From: Stenopsyche tienmushanensis
Lineage: Eukaryota; Arthropoda; Insecta; Trichoptera; Stenopsychidae
Assembly: GCA_008973525.1 (NCBI GenBank)
Contig: WACJ01000186.1
Coordinates: 620,001 to 684,000 of the forward strand
DNA length: 64,000 bases
Direction of reading: 5' to 3'
Shown: piece by piece, positions 25,050 through 36,680 of the stretch
How positions within the stretch are numbered: position 1 is the stretch's first letter
Layout of the letters: each line of letters begins with the position of its first letter
Program-made: the position numbers and the translations under genes
The notes under the pieces: generated by a model
Told to the model about the DNA's origin: nothing
Databases searched by the model: none
The model's input: only the letters and a program-made list of their open reading frames with translations

Positions 25050-25185
25050 TGGATCGCGCTCATTCGTCACATCAGCGGTCCGAAAAACGGACCGATTGAG
25101 CATACAAACATTGTGACCACTCCGTCCTCTTTCAGGGCGACATTTTGCGACATTCTCTATTATCTATACGATCGCGGAATTAACG
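25050..25185 (+). repeat. hairpin repeat family, copy 2 (partial)
   Basis: Hairpin CGGTCCG AAAAA CGGACCG at 25076-25094, preceded by GCTCATTCGTCACATCAG and followed by GATTGAGCATACA and a CTCTTTCAGGGCGACATTTT stretch. Same orientation as copy 1; the outer left part is absent. Confidence 0.8.
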
Positions 25186-26865
25186 TAGCGTCTAGATACT
25201 TTCTATCTTAGTATTTTTTTTTTTTACTACAGTGGCCGCCATCTATACGTTACAAATTGGGTAATTTTGGGAATATCTTTGTGTATTTTTTTAAAACATA
25301 CATTATAATAGTATTTAATGTATTGCTTGCTGGATTATTCATTAGATTAACACGGATTTAACCCTACAAACCATGTAAAAAAGGACAATAATATGTTTAT
25401 TGGAACAATGATGTTTTTTTCGATATATTTTTTGAAAAAGAACATGTCATTTTTGGTTTATTGCATTTGGCTGAAATGTCAATATATGGAGCTAAGCACT
25501 CTTTCAAAATGTAAATCAAATTATTCAACCCAAATCTAGGCTCTGCATTTAGGATAAATTGTTTAATAATTTCATAGTTTCTATCTGTGTTACTTATTAC
25601 CATCTGAATTTTGGGTTACTCCAAATACTATTTCCATTAAATTTTCTCCATGAGCGTCTTTTTCCACCAGCAAATCCTATGGTGTTTTTATCACTGTATA
25701 TTCCCATAAATTCATTTTTCGCTTATCTGTACGAACTAATCATATCTATTGTTCCACTTTTTCCGCTAATAAAAGACTTAATGGGGTGAATTATAGTTCA
25801 CGAAAGGCGCGATCAAGCGCAGAAACCATGACAGTTAACCGGGAAGTCATGGACATGTACTCCTTTATCGCCGTCTCTATTGGACTGGTATATATATGCT
25901 GCAGCACATAGGGTGCTGTGCATCATCTTAAATTCAGGTTCAAGTTGTACAAAACTTAGAATAAAAGGAAATGGTGGAATACGTTGTTGATAGTCTGGAT
26001 TCTTATAGGACTATGCGAGCCATACAATGTAGATTGAAACATTAAACATTTCTATGTAGTTATACACTGATGAAAAGATTTTTTCACTTTATCTTATGAA
26101 TTCAAATTTTCTTCTTGATCATTCAAAATATTAAGTTTTAGATTATTGTCATAACATATTTTTTATATTGAATTTATTGGCAATAAAATATTTCTTATGA
26201 TTCATCCAATTCCTATAAGATCATGGATCTATTTCAATCTAGATGTGCATGCATAAATTTGTAGTCAATTCCATGATTTTGCGGTTTAACTTGTTATCCC
26301 AAACATCCTGGGTTCAAATTAATATCATATATGATTTGTAAATATATTTAATAAAATATATATATTTAGCAAACATCATGTCAAAGAAACTGGCAATGAT
26401 TCCATAGAAACTAATTAAAACATGCAATCCTTATATATATAATATTATAATTTTTATATATGAGAATATATAAGTAGTACACTTAAAATTCTATTGTATG
26501 TACGACGTTGTACACAAAATTGAAAATTGTACATTTTCCTAAATAATACATACCATGTTAAAATGAAAAATGTTTGTTTCTCTTTATCGTGTTATTTCAA
26601 ATCCGTGCAAACCAAAACGTGCAAAAAGAGGATATAGCGTATAATACTCTCATAAATCTAGTACAAATGTCATCGCATAAAAATTCCCGCTCAAAGAGTC
26701 TGTGATAAAGTTTTTCAATATCAATTCCAATTTGACAGCGACTATAATTTGCAAGTCTGATTCTTCCCATCAACCTTGACCTCGTCGAGTTGAAAGAGCG
26801 TAACAATCGTTGAACTCAATTAGCGCTATTTGAAAAAGAATATTTATCTCGCGAAAGTCCTAGAG
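25186..26865. other. no gene recognised
   Basis: AT-rich. A minus-strand frame at 26597-26806 has 69 codons without recognisable motif. GGCCGCCATCT near 25224 resembles a YY1/Pleiohomeotic-type site. Confidence 0.45.
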
Positions 26866-27385
26866 AAGACACCCCCACGGAGGGGGTGCGCCGCTTCCTC
26901 TTTAAGAACAATTCATAAATTATTCACTTGTTACGAGGCAGGGCTCCCGACCTAGCACAACGAAGCGTAAATGTTTGTACTACGCCGGCTAATAAACGCT
27001 GCATCGACTCCCACTTTGCTACAATTTACTCAGGAAAAATTCTTCACACCCCACTTGCGCCGCTGAAAAAAGCGGAGAAAGGCGAGAGAAAGCTCGCGAG
27101 GAGACTCCCCCGCCAGGAGTCGGAGACTGGGCCAGACAGGCGGCGGGAAGAAAGCGAAAGAAAGGCATTGGCAATGAAAAATCAACTTAACGTGTAAAAA
27201 GTAATTATCCCGTTCTCACTTGTCGGTGGTTCTACAAAACAAATCGCCCCTCTTTTTCTGACACGCCCGGGGCGACGTGCGCCCATCCCTCTCGCCGTCA
27301 CTGCGCCTTTTCCGCTTTTTTCTTCCTTTCCCATCGTCTTCTCTTTATTTTTAGTAAAGCTTTGTAAAGCGATATCCATCAAGTA
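26866..27385. promoter_or_regulatory. GC-balanced island, candidate regulatory element
   Basis: Composition rises clearly above the surroundings, with many CpGs. It opens with hairpin CACCCCC ACGGA GGGGGTG near 26870 and holds a second, GACTCC..GGAGTC, near 27103. A frame of 89 codons (26928-27197) rich in Arg, Lys and Glu crosses it but looks like a by-product of purine-rich DNA. A promoter, enhancer or unannotated first exon are all possible; none is proved. Confidence 0.3.
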
Positions 27386-29120
27386 TTACCAATGCCAAGG
27401 GTTAGCCCCTCAATTATATTATTAAATGATCATAATAAACCATATTGCTAAAACATATTTTTAGATCAGAAAGAAACATTTCCTGAAAGTAATTCTACCC
27501 CAAAATATATCCAGAAAACATACAATTTCTTACTGCAGATACTAAAAAAATATCTTTATCTTAAGGTGTGATCTTTTTATAAAAGATCATCCAAATAGAA
27601 CGCTTAGATGTCAGCACAGCATAATGTTTACACGTGACATTTTTTCAAATAACATAAACCATTTTGTTTTAGTAGAAGGTAGTACAATTTAAACTATGTA
27701 TAAATTGCAACAACGCGTTTATAACAAAATTTTGTTTATCGAAGAAGCTTATTTCATTATGGATGGATTCGACAATAATGTAGTATTTCGGGTGATGAAA
27801 ATTCTTTTGTTATTCAAGAAAGATGTCTGCAGCCAAAAAAGTTATTGTTTGATACACATTTTGGGTAAATTAAACCATTAGGTCACATATCTTTATCATC
27901 TTCATTCCATTATTCACTTGAAGATCGATCAATTCCAGTTGAAAGTCTTTTGAAATATGATCAATTGAAATAATTTTCCCTTTAAATCAATAAATCAATC
28001 CACAAAAGCTGTCTGTAGTACATCAATATGTTTTAGATACATTTTCACAACATGGAAATTTTATATTGAATGAACAAGTTTATTTCGTACCTGTTGTATA
28101 CTCTTTTAAACTACCTACAGGTTATATAACAAATCACTATAGAAGAATCTTTATCATGAATACACAACCAAATTTTAAAAAAAGCCAGAGACTGGATGAA
28201 AATCTTTAGAGACCCGGATCCGTAGTTTGTTGACCACTGCCTTACACATATAGTGAATCTATTATAATGCTATTTTGGTAGCTATTATTATAATTATTTT
28301 TATTAATTAACGACCCTGCCCTACTTTATTAATTATCTCATTATATTATTACAAATTTACAGAATCAGAAAAATCGAAATGTTCGATTGGAAATATTTAT
28401 TCTTCCTTATTTTTATAGTTTTTTTTATGTATATAACATTTTCTTAAATTTCATCACAAGTTGTCAATCGAAGATTATTAACTAAAGGTCATTTTCTACG
28501 GTTCATCTTTTAAAATCCAAATTTGAACATGAATTTGAACATGGCTTTAAACATTTTTATAATTGAAAACATATACAAATTATCATCAGAATATTAATTA
28601 TTCAATAGTACTTTTAAAAAATTGTTTGATGTTTTAGAATGTAAATAATATATATATTCAATATTCGTCAGACTCTTAAATAACCTGGTCTATTTTTAAC
28701 ATATTTTTGCTGATATGCTGAGATCTTCCACTTTAAAGCTCTGAACTGCGCCACTCCTCGCGCTTATGCTCCATGATGAACGGCCTTATACGGATCAATT
28801 TGCTAACGAAGTGGTGATAAAAATTCGATATTCTTGGCCAAGGTTTTGATTGTTCGTGGAGAGAGAGAGACTCCAGCTGCGAGACCGCTGGGGAGCTGGT
28901 TAGAAGAATACGTCTTCCCGCAGCGAAGGATGTCGACTAGCGTTAATCTCCGAATTGCGTTCACACCGATTAATAGAGCTAACAGAATAATGCCATTGAA
29001 TCACTTGTCTTCAAAATGTACTCTTCCAAGCATTGTCATTTTGGATAAGAAGATAGTCAAGTAAAAATATAAGTAGAACCCAAAATGGTTTTCATTTTAT
29101 TGCTTGTTCGTTTTTTGGGA
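27386..29120. other. mostly featureless; possible hAT tip at 28.2 kb
   Basis: GTAGTTTGTTGACCACTG at 28222-28239 resembles the end of hAT elements with a CAGTGGTCAAC-type terminus. No partner end or target duplication was found. A balanced patch at 28730-29020 has no recognised motif; its 76-codon frame is not convincing. Confidence 0.35.
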
Positions 29121-29123
29121 TTA

Positions 29124-29935
29124 GTTGCACTTAGGCTGCGGTGTTTTGTGCTCTTTCTGTGACTATACTCATCAAGAATAAATTGTGATTTTTAAAATTC
29201 AAATTTAACGACCCAATTTACAATGGATCGATTTTCGCCGAGTGAAGAACTACTAAAAATATTTACGATACACTGGGTGATATTTTAAGTATTAGCAAAT
29301 GTCAGAATTGGTTCCAGAAATTTCGATCTGATTATTTCGATTTAAAGAATTGCCCTGGAAGTGGAAGACTGCGTAAGGTAGATGCCCCTACACTGACAGC
29401 TGAAATCAAAAGTAATCCAATAGCAACTATTGAAAGAATATCGGCCAATCTTTGAAATGGGGTCTTTACTCTAATTATGGACGCAAAAATCAATGGCTAT
29501 CGAAGGGTCAGGTAGCCAAACTGATCCCTAAGCCCGGCCTGACAACAAAATAAGTATTTTGTCTGTTTGGTGGGATTGCAAGGGTATCATTCAATTTAAA
29601 ACACTTAAGCCTGGACAAATAATAAATGCAACAGATTTGGATGGAAAACAATTCGACATCTTTCTTATTCTCTAGACATCGCTTCATAGGATTTCCATCT
29701 TTTTAGATTTATGCAACATTATTTGGATGGGAAAAATTACAAAACATACCATGAGGTCAAAAATGAACTTTTAGAATCGTTTAAATCTCGTGATTTTTTT
29801 ATGACAGAGGCATTAAATTGTTTCCAGATAGATGGAGAGAGATTATAAATAATGATGGAAATTACATATTGTAATAAGTGTGTGTTGTAATAATATAAAT
29901 AAAAAATATGAGCATTCAAATCTTTCATGTAAAAA
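29124..29935 (+). mobile_element. mariner (subfamily B), copy 2, internally deleted
   Basis: The left tip GTTGCACTTAGGCTGCGGTG follows TA and matches the tip of the copy at 19748. The right terminal repeat was not identified. Both ends of the transposase are present, but internal pieces around the first two catalytic residues are missing. Confidence 0.8.
29223..29873 (+). pseudogene. mariner transposase, subfamily B, deleted
   Basis: It starts with ATGGATCG (MDRFSPSEELLKIF), then ISKCQNWFQKFRSDYFDLK, GSGRLRKVDAPTLTAEIKSN and IATIERISANL. A deletion removes the linker and the first Asp block. The reading resumes with LYSNYGRKNQWLSKGQ, LSVWWDCKGIIQF and LKPGQIINAT. A second deletion removes HxDNAxPH. 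The C-terminus returns in another frame with FMQHYLDGKNYKTYHEVKN and ends INNDGNYIL with a stop at 29871-29873. Family assignment is firm; activity is impossible. Confidence 0.85.
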
Positions 29936-30185
29936 ACGACAATATTAATGGGTACATCTTATATATATATAATTAATAATTAAGAACACTTCCAGGCGTG
30001 AAAATTAAGGACCAACTGAGGTCAAAAGTTTGTTGATTTACTGTGACACGTTTTATGGATACCTAATTAAATATTATTCATCCGTTCACTTTGTTTATGA
30101 ACTTGCTGAATCCATATCAAATGCCTCGTTTATTTACGAGATAGATTTCTCAATGAGAAAAAAATAATTTGATAACATTTTTTCA
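29936..30185. other. no gene recognised
   Basis: Short AT-rich gap with no motif. Confidence 0.5.
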
Positions 30186-30775
30186 GCCGTAAATATTTTG
30201 TGGAGAAACGAAGGAGCCCTAAACGGAGCCGTTTAATTCATTACTTAATTAAAAGAAAACGTCCGAATAAGTGATATTGAGTTACGGCTCCCTCGGCGCC
30301 ACTGTAAATACTTAATAAAGCCTTCGGGGGAGAAAAATTGTATAACCACATTAAGTGAAAAGGCTTTCAGATTTTGCAGTCATTTTTTCTGCTTATTAGC
30401 GCTTCTTTATAAACAAACATAAAAGCTGCGCTTTTTCCTAGCGCGCATTGGTGCTTGTCTCTACATATCAGCATTGCAGCTTTTCAACCCGGCCAAGCCA
30501 TAAACAGCTGAAAGCGGGCATCCAAAACGACTATGCGGCCGCTAATTAACTATGGGATGGATTGGCTACATCCCGAAAATGGGAAACGGGGAGAAGCTCG
30601 TATAGGTGAATGTGCACATCGCCCAAATCCGCTGTCACTAAAATCAATTATAGCGGCTGTCTTCCCGGCGAAGCCTATTGGCGACGCCACGTCTAAGGCA
30701 AACAGGCTTTCATTTAAACCAGTAATTCCAAACATTTGATGAGTGAACGTATTACGACAGCAAATTCATGGCCTA
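30186..30775. promoter_or_regulatory. balanced-composition island, candidate enhancer
   Basis: A sharply delimited non-AT-rich stretch with homeodomain-type TAATTA sites (for example GCTAATTAACTATGG near 30540), CAGCTG E-box at about 30505 and a GCGGCCGC octamer at about 30535. Two frames of 61-68 codons run through it on opposite strands in nearly the same place, which argues against coding. It resembles conserved non-coding DNA but conservation cannot be tested here. Confidence 0.3.
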
Positions 30776-33264
30776 GCCTTTGGCATTAGAATTTAGATAA
30801 ATCTTCAACGAGGCGCCATTTCAATGAAGTGGCATCCAAAGCTTTGAACGATATTTTTCTCATTGAATTTATCCCAATAAATGTATATTCGTGCCTTATA
30901 CAAATTTAGTTCTATTGTCTATTAATTATAACAGAATCCTGTCCTTAAAATACTACTAGAAGATATCGTCAGCTTGATGTTGTAATACAAAATATGTGTC
31001 AGTCATCCACCAATAGCTTGTATTTCATTTCTTAATATCATTCATTTCTTAATTAGAAAAATTGAGAACAATGTACAATTAGACTTCAGTAAAAACAATC
31101 ATATATCCACCATCATTCGTCTAAATGTAATAAAACTATACAATATTGTAATAAAAACTACATAATAACTATATATGATAATACACTCAGACCACTTTTT
31201 GTGCGATTTCGAAGTTATGCGGTTTTTTTTAAAGATTTTTTTCCTTTTTTTAAATTTCATAAAGAGTACGTATTGAGACATTTTGGATAAAATAGGAAAT
31301 AAATCATAAATACTAACCGAAATTCGGGAAAAAATATAATTTGGGACTTTGTAAATCATATTGCATCTGCTATCGCTGAATTAAGACCACGCCCTTAATT
31401 TTGGATTATTTTTCTAATGTTTCGACTTTTAAAAATACATTCTCCAAAGGAATTTCTAAAATTCCAACTACTTACGAAATTATAGCTATTGTATTTTAGT
31501 AAGGTGGCTGGCAACTTGGCCGGTCCTACCAGAATAAAATCTTTTAACGCGTTTTTCTCGAAAGTACTTTTTCCAACACGGTTGACATTATATCTCAAGT
31601 TTTGATTTCATAATTTACTTCAAACTGGGTATGAATCTTCTCTATTTAACCCTCTATTATTCCTACCAGATTTGTGTCAAAATTTATTTTTTAACTATTT
31701 AAAAAAAAATAAAAGTGACAAAATGAGCCCATAAAATGATATGACTGAATTTTTTTAAGCAGTTGGCATTTTGTGATTTTTTTTTTGAGTTAAGGACTAT
31801 AGTGGCATCTTTACTAATTATTGATTATATTGCTGGAAAGAGAAAATCTACACAAAACAATGATGACATTGACACTAGGTATACTATTTCTTCCGAAGAA
31901 GAGAGCGATTTTGAGGCATATCGAAAATCGCAACAAAAATTATCATGCAGCAATGATAGTTTGTAATTAAAATAATTAGTGTTTTTCTAGGCAATTGAGA
32001 TGCCAGATGTCAGACATCCTCAAAATTTTATCAACGATGCAAAACTCTATTTAAATGTTCACAAAAAAAAATACTTTTTAATTCCCTTATTGTTTTCCTG
32101 TTTTTTTTATGCGATTTTGAATATATTTTGTATGGCTGTTTCAAAGTTATGCTTTTTTTAAAATCCATGGAATTCATCTTCACTTTTACACTTCACGAAA
32201 TGTTTGGAACTTGACTGAAATGAAAACAAAAATGAAAAAAATAACGGTTCGAATGCCAACATTTTATACATGCAAATCTGTAGTATTCTATAATCTTAAA
32301 TCATATGTAATATAAGAATCATTTAAATAATTTAAGAGATTGGTTTTACAATTCCACTTTGTTCATGAATGTTCCACATATTCATGGAAAATTAATGATG
32401 AATAAGTTAATATTGCGAGGGCTCACATAACGTATCGTAAAAATGCCGACACCTACTATAATATACGATAGCAGTTTATTTGATGGCGTCATAAAAACTA
32501 TATTACTTAACAAAATTAAAGCAAATTTACGCCCACACCTTCGGCAAAATACCTGTGTAGCTTGTAATTACATGTAGATAGGTCTTAGAGCCACTAATGC
32601 CAGTTGAAACGTTTCAAATTTGGTACGCACCCATCCCACATGCCTCCAGAAGGTATGAGGAAGCTTTTGAGGAGAACCTGACTCCTCAGGCCTCACACCA
32701 TCTGGGGATGCAAGAAGAAACCTTAGCTTTTTAGACGATATACCCATTAATCGAAATAGACGTGCTAATGAATAGCCCTACTATACTATACACCCCCGCA
32801 TGATAAGCGTGTCTTAATCTAATGTGGATATTGACTTTTTGTCTAAAAACCGCTTACTTGGCTACCGATGTTTAACACTATATTTGTTGTTAAATATAAA
32901 GTAGAAGTTTTTAATTAAAATTGGATCCTTTAATTTAATTATTAAATACAAATTTAATGTAAAGCAGACGGATTCGAAATAATTTAAAATTCTGTAATGA
33001 AGCAATTTTTAAAAGCAAAGCATAAGGCTATTTTTCTTTACCCATTCTTATTCCTGAGGCAAACTGCTCTATTGGTATTAGCTCTTCTGTTATTAGCGAT
33101 TCCGAAATTCGGCGAAGCCTTTTCCCTGAGGAGAGCTTCCTAGGAGGTTTCAATGTACCAACAAATCAGAGATACTTAAATATACCACATTTATTTAAAT
33201 TTAATTTAAATTCTTATTTGACACTCAGTAATCGTCAAAGCGATTTTTGTCGTTGAATAGATAC
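30776..33264. other. no gene recognised; 14-bp palindrome at 32604
   Basis: AT-rich. A 67-codon frame at 31763-31966 ends in an acidic segment (TISSEEESDFEAYRKSQQ) that recalls the acidic N-termini of some transposases, but no catalytic part follows. TTGAAACGTTTCAA at 32604-32617 is a perfect palindrome in a balanced patch (32580-32720). Confidence 0.4.
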
Positions 33265-33401
33265 GTAACAACTAGGGAATCCAATCACGAGCCAAAATTT
33301 CGATCCCGGGATTTCGGAATTGCATTAGACCATCCCGGGATCAGTACCGGGATCCCGGGACCGTAATTTTCAATGGTTTAAGAAATGACGTTAATAAAAA
33401 T

Positions 33402-33560
33402 TCAAATACTATTTTGAAAATATGTCCAAAGTAACATTAAAGCATCGAGTGTTTCGTCATTTAGTCTGGATCTGATTTAGGAAGCCAGGCAACTTGCTGC
33501 TGAAAATGCACGCTCAGCCTCCACGCTCGTTGGAGGTATCGTCATCAGATATTTAAATTC
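33402..33560 (-). pseudogene. hAT transposase C-terminal dimerisation fragment
   Basis: The minus strand reads SVEAERAFSAA, then a stop and RSRLNDETLDALMLLWTYF ending QNSI and stop. This is the hAT C-terminal (Dimer_Tnp_hAT) signature: S.EAER.FS followed by the RSRL(N) helix. The rest of the transposase has been lost. About 76 bp of it recur with four mismatches in the retroposed insert at 54017-54092. Confidence 0.85.
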
Positions 33561-33904
33561 TAGTTCCAGTTGATGACCCTGTGAGTCCCTATTATCGTAT
33601 AATACCATCAATGTGACCGATAAAATTTCTTTCTGCTGAGACACGGACTAAAATTCCCGATTTCCCGACAAATTATTTATTTCCGTCGCTGCAGATGAAT
33701 ACTTATATTCAATAATACTTTGATGTGATTCGTAATTATTCTATGGAGGAATACAAAAACTCTGAAGCCCATATCTATAATTTTTCATATCGATATTCTC
33801 ATTATTAGAGTCGAGGTGTAGTAAATACATCACCGGTAGGGAAAGGTTAATATGGCAATTTTAAAAATATTTATATACTCTATATATAAAAAAAACTCTA
33901 TATA

Positions 33905-34135
33905 TATATAATATGAAAGCGTCCGTCAATACGTTCACTCAGGATACCCGTTGGGTGAGCGTTCGAAATAAAACTCGGTGGTAATGCTACCTTCAATATC
34001 GAGCGAATGAGGAGGTGAATGTATGATACAGAAGAGATGGATGTAATCCCTTCCTGTGAATGGATATTGAAGAGGCCCATAGTTCTGTAGTGGACTGTTA
34101 GTGGCTGCGCTATGATGATGATGATATATAATATA
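33905..34135 (+). mobile_element. RTE-like LINE 3' end nested in hAT
   Basis: The plus strand carries GTGAATGGATATTGAAGAGG, then a CCCATAGTTCTGTAGTGGAC segment, then a TATGATGATGATGATA tail. The phrase 'GAGGCC...GTAGTGGAC' followed by a (GAT)n or (ATG)n end is characteristic of RTE-clade LINE 3' tails in arthropods. Only the tail is present. A minus-strand frame across it is a shadow. Confidence 0.55.
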
Positions 34136-34383
34136 TACATAGATTAGACAGTTATGTCAATATGTCTAAACTCGCTGTTTAGTAGTTACGCCACTGTTTC
34201 CAAGCGTTCAAATTTCGGCGGGATTGTCTCAATTTAGTAACCTTCATCGTGTTAACGAGGTGTACAATTTCTGTTAGATAAAAATTTCAACCCCGAATTA
34301 TTCGGGATTACGTTTACTAGTCCCGAGATTCATGAGCACCTAAAACTGTCCGGGATCCCGGGACTGGATTCCCTGGTAACAAC

Positions 34384-34530
34384 ATATTTTTTTGGGATCC
34401 GGTTTTTCCATACCAGTCCGGTTTTGAATTCGGTTGTTCCAAACATTTATATCGGTTCAGTTACGGTTTTCGTTCCGGTAATAATAACCATCTTTGCTGG
34501 TTTTCGGTTTTATTTCGGGTAATACATTTT
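34384..34530. mobile_element. hAT subterminal-type fragment with CCGGTTTT repeats
   Basis: Directly beyond the hAT target duplication lies a stretch with repeated CCGGTTTT, CGGTTCAG and TTTTCGGTTTT units. The same kind of unit occurs in reverse sense at 51089-51210, which begins with a hAT-like CAGGGCTTCGAACC tip. The hAT at 33273 therefore probably landed inside an older element. Confidence 0.45.
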
Positions 34531-36360
34531 TGATTTTTTTAAATATTTTTATTAGTGTTAAAAACTCATTTTCTAGCATATTTTGGAACATTTTATTTCT
34601 TCTTCTATAATAGCATTTTACATTAATAATATTGTCGAATTTACTCATTAATGATTCGTTAATTAATATCTTATTTTCCATATGATTTTCCATACTTAAG
34701 GGCTAAAAATTTAGAAAATAAATTGTAAATTCATTAACGAATTACTTGACACGGTATTTTATTGATAATTTTTACGTGTAATAATGAAATACTAGATTAT
34801 CTATTTTAACGCAGAACCAGGTGATTAATTAATATTCCCCCATCAATCGTAGTCCCCCGTTAATCGCAACCGGGACATTCCTCGTGATCATTGGTGATTT
34901 GATCCCTGGAACATTTTTTTAAAATCAATACTTGATATAGCGGATTGATTACATATGAGCCAAAAGCAATTATATCATATCAAATAATATAAATAATAAA
35001 AGATATTTTATACTTCAAATTAATGGTATAATATTTAAATCGTTTTGGTCAAATGCATGTTATTTATTGTAAGATTTTAATAAATCGATCACTTAAAAGT
35101 ATGTTGAATTAATTTTAAAATTGAAACAATTTTGTCAAAAACAAAATGTCTGTAGTGTATCTGTGGGTACGCTCGACAGTGAAAAAGTATCAGACACTCA
35201 TTCAGAACAACATTCTTGCTAGAGTTTTTAAATATTTAAATATTTTTGTAGTTTCTTGAAACACTAAAAATATATTTGGAATAATCAGTGAAGTTAAATG
35301 TACATCTCTAAATTAAATTTAATTTTTTTGTATATCCTTTCTCCTTTGAATATGTTGCTTCTTGTACCAGGAATGAGTTTAAATTTAAATTTTCGTACAA
35401 TATTATTGGATAAATCCACAGCTGCATTTTTAGTGACATTGAAAATACTCTTTAGTAATAGGGACATTTTTAACTTGCAAATAATCCAATAAATTACTCT
35501 AAGGATTAAAGAATTTGGACAAAAAACTTGAAAATGCATTCATATTATATGATTCGAGACACTTACTATAAATTATCCCACTTTTATTGCTTGTTGCAAG
35601 GATTGTAATCATCAATTTCTGTGGCAAAACTTTAAAAGAACTTGAGAAATTATGATTGTAAATGGGAAAGTCGATTGATGGCAAGAAATTAAAGCAATGG
35701 GAAGTTAAAAAGACCTTCTAAAAAGGATTATTTTAGTTAGGCTAACATTTGAAAATCAAAAACGGATCCTTCTTGTACAAGTTTAAGTCATATTTTAGCA
35801 ACATATAATTGTGAAATAACATTTGTATACAACATTCCAAATAAATACGTTTGGTTTTCAAGCTCAAAACAGTAATAATTTTTGATTCGGTTCAACAATC
35901 AATTGAAAATTTTCCACAAAAGACTGCTCACTGTTCAATATTTGCATTTTACTTCCTGTCGATTATCAGAAAAAATTGATTCAATAGAAGTCATAAACTA
36001 TTGTCAATCTATAATAAAGCTATTTGAAGAATATATGATTATATAAAAGTCACTTTATTATTTTGTGCTTAGGGTATTTATTCAAATGTGTTGATAAACT
36101 TCGTTGAAAAAGATCGAAAACTTATGTATCATCCTAATTTAATAACTATATATCGTATTTTTATTTGAAATCTGTTTTAATAGAGAGTAACTTGAGTTAT
36201 TTTAATGAATCCACCGATTGGAATGCAGACATATAATAAAAATAAAATATATTTATCAGCATTGGGATATTGGATAAGAGTTCATGTTCAAGTTCAAAAA
36301 ACTGTAATATAGGGTACGATATAGTCGATGGCTGAAGTCGACATTAATAATTAACGGCTC
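34531..36360. other. no gene recognised
   Basis: AT-rich. Overlapping frames at 35294-35539 on both strands are shadows of one another. No motif. Confidence 0.5.
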
Positions 36361-36680
36361 GCTTTAATAAAATGTTTATCACGTCTGCGGCGAAGCCTCC
36401 AAGACCACCCCTTTGAAGCCTCCTCGTCTCCCTTCCGGTTTCAAAGCAGGTTACCAACGACTCAGCGTTGGTAACGTCGGAACCAGCTTTGCTTATATGT
36501 TCCCAAACACAGTGGCGAGCATGTGTGGGTGGCGGGGGGGTGGTGTGTGTAAGACGAAGAGGCTTTGTGTATATCGCCAGTGGCGTATACGTACTTTGCG
36601 CTAGGACGTATGGCCTCGGTTAGGAGAGTGACTCGTTACTAGGGCCCCAAATTGAAAACTTATGTTTTCGACGGGCTGGC
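36361..36680. other. balanced island with a perfect 10-bp hairpin
   Basis: GTTACCAACG ACTCAG CGTTGGTAAC (36450-36475) is a perfect 10-bp stem with 6-nt loop. Downstream are a G-rich tract (GGGTGGCGGGGGGGTGGTG, about 36528) and CAGTGGCGTA at about 36582, a phrase often found at hAT ends. The 63-codon frame is not convincing. Confidence 0.4.

Larger units (their letters stand above)
33273..34375 (-). mobile_element. non-autonomous hAT element with 8-bp target duplication
   Basis: A perfect 8-bp direct repeat GTAACAAC flanks the element (33265-33272 and 34376-34383). Termini are TAGGGAATCCAATC on the left and, inverted, CAGGGAATCCAGTC on the right, a hAT-type inverted repeat. GATCCCGGGA repeats lie just inside both ends as subterminal motifs. 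A fragment of the transposase C-terminus is on the minus strand, and an RTE-like LINE tail is nested inside. Confidence 0.9.

Noticed and set aside
31195..32165. Pair of 'AAGTTATGC..TTTTTT' segments as element ends
   Set aside because: They are in direct, not inverted, orientation and no target duplication was found.
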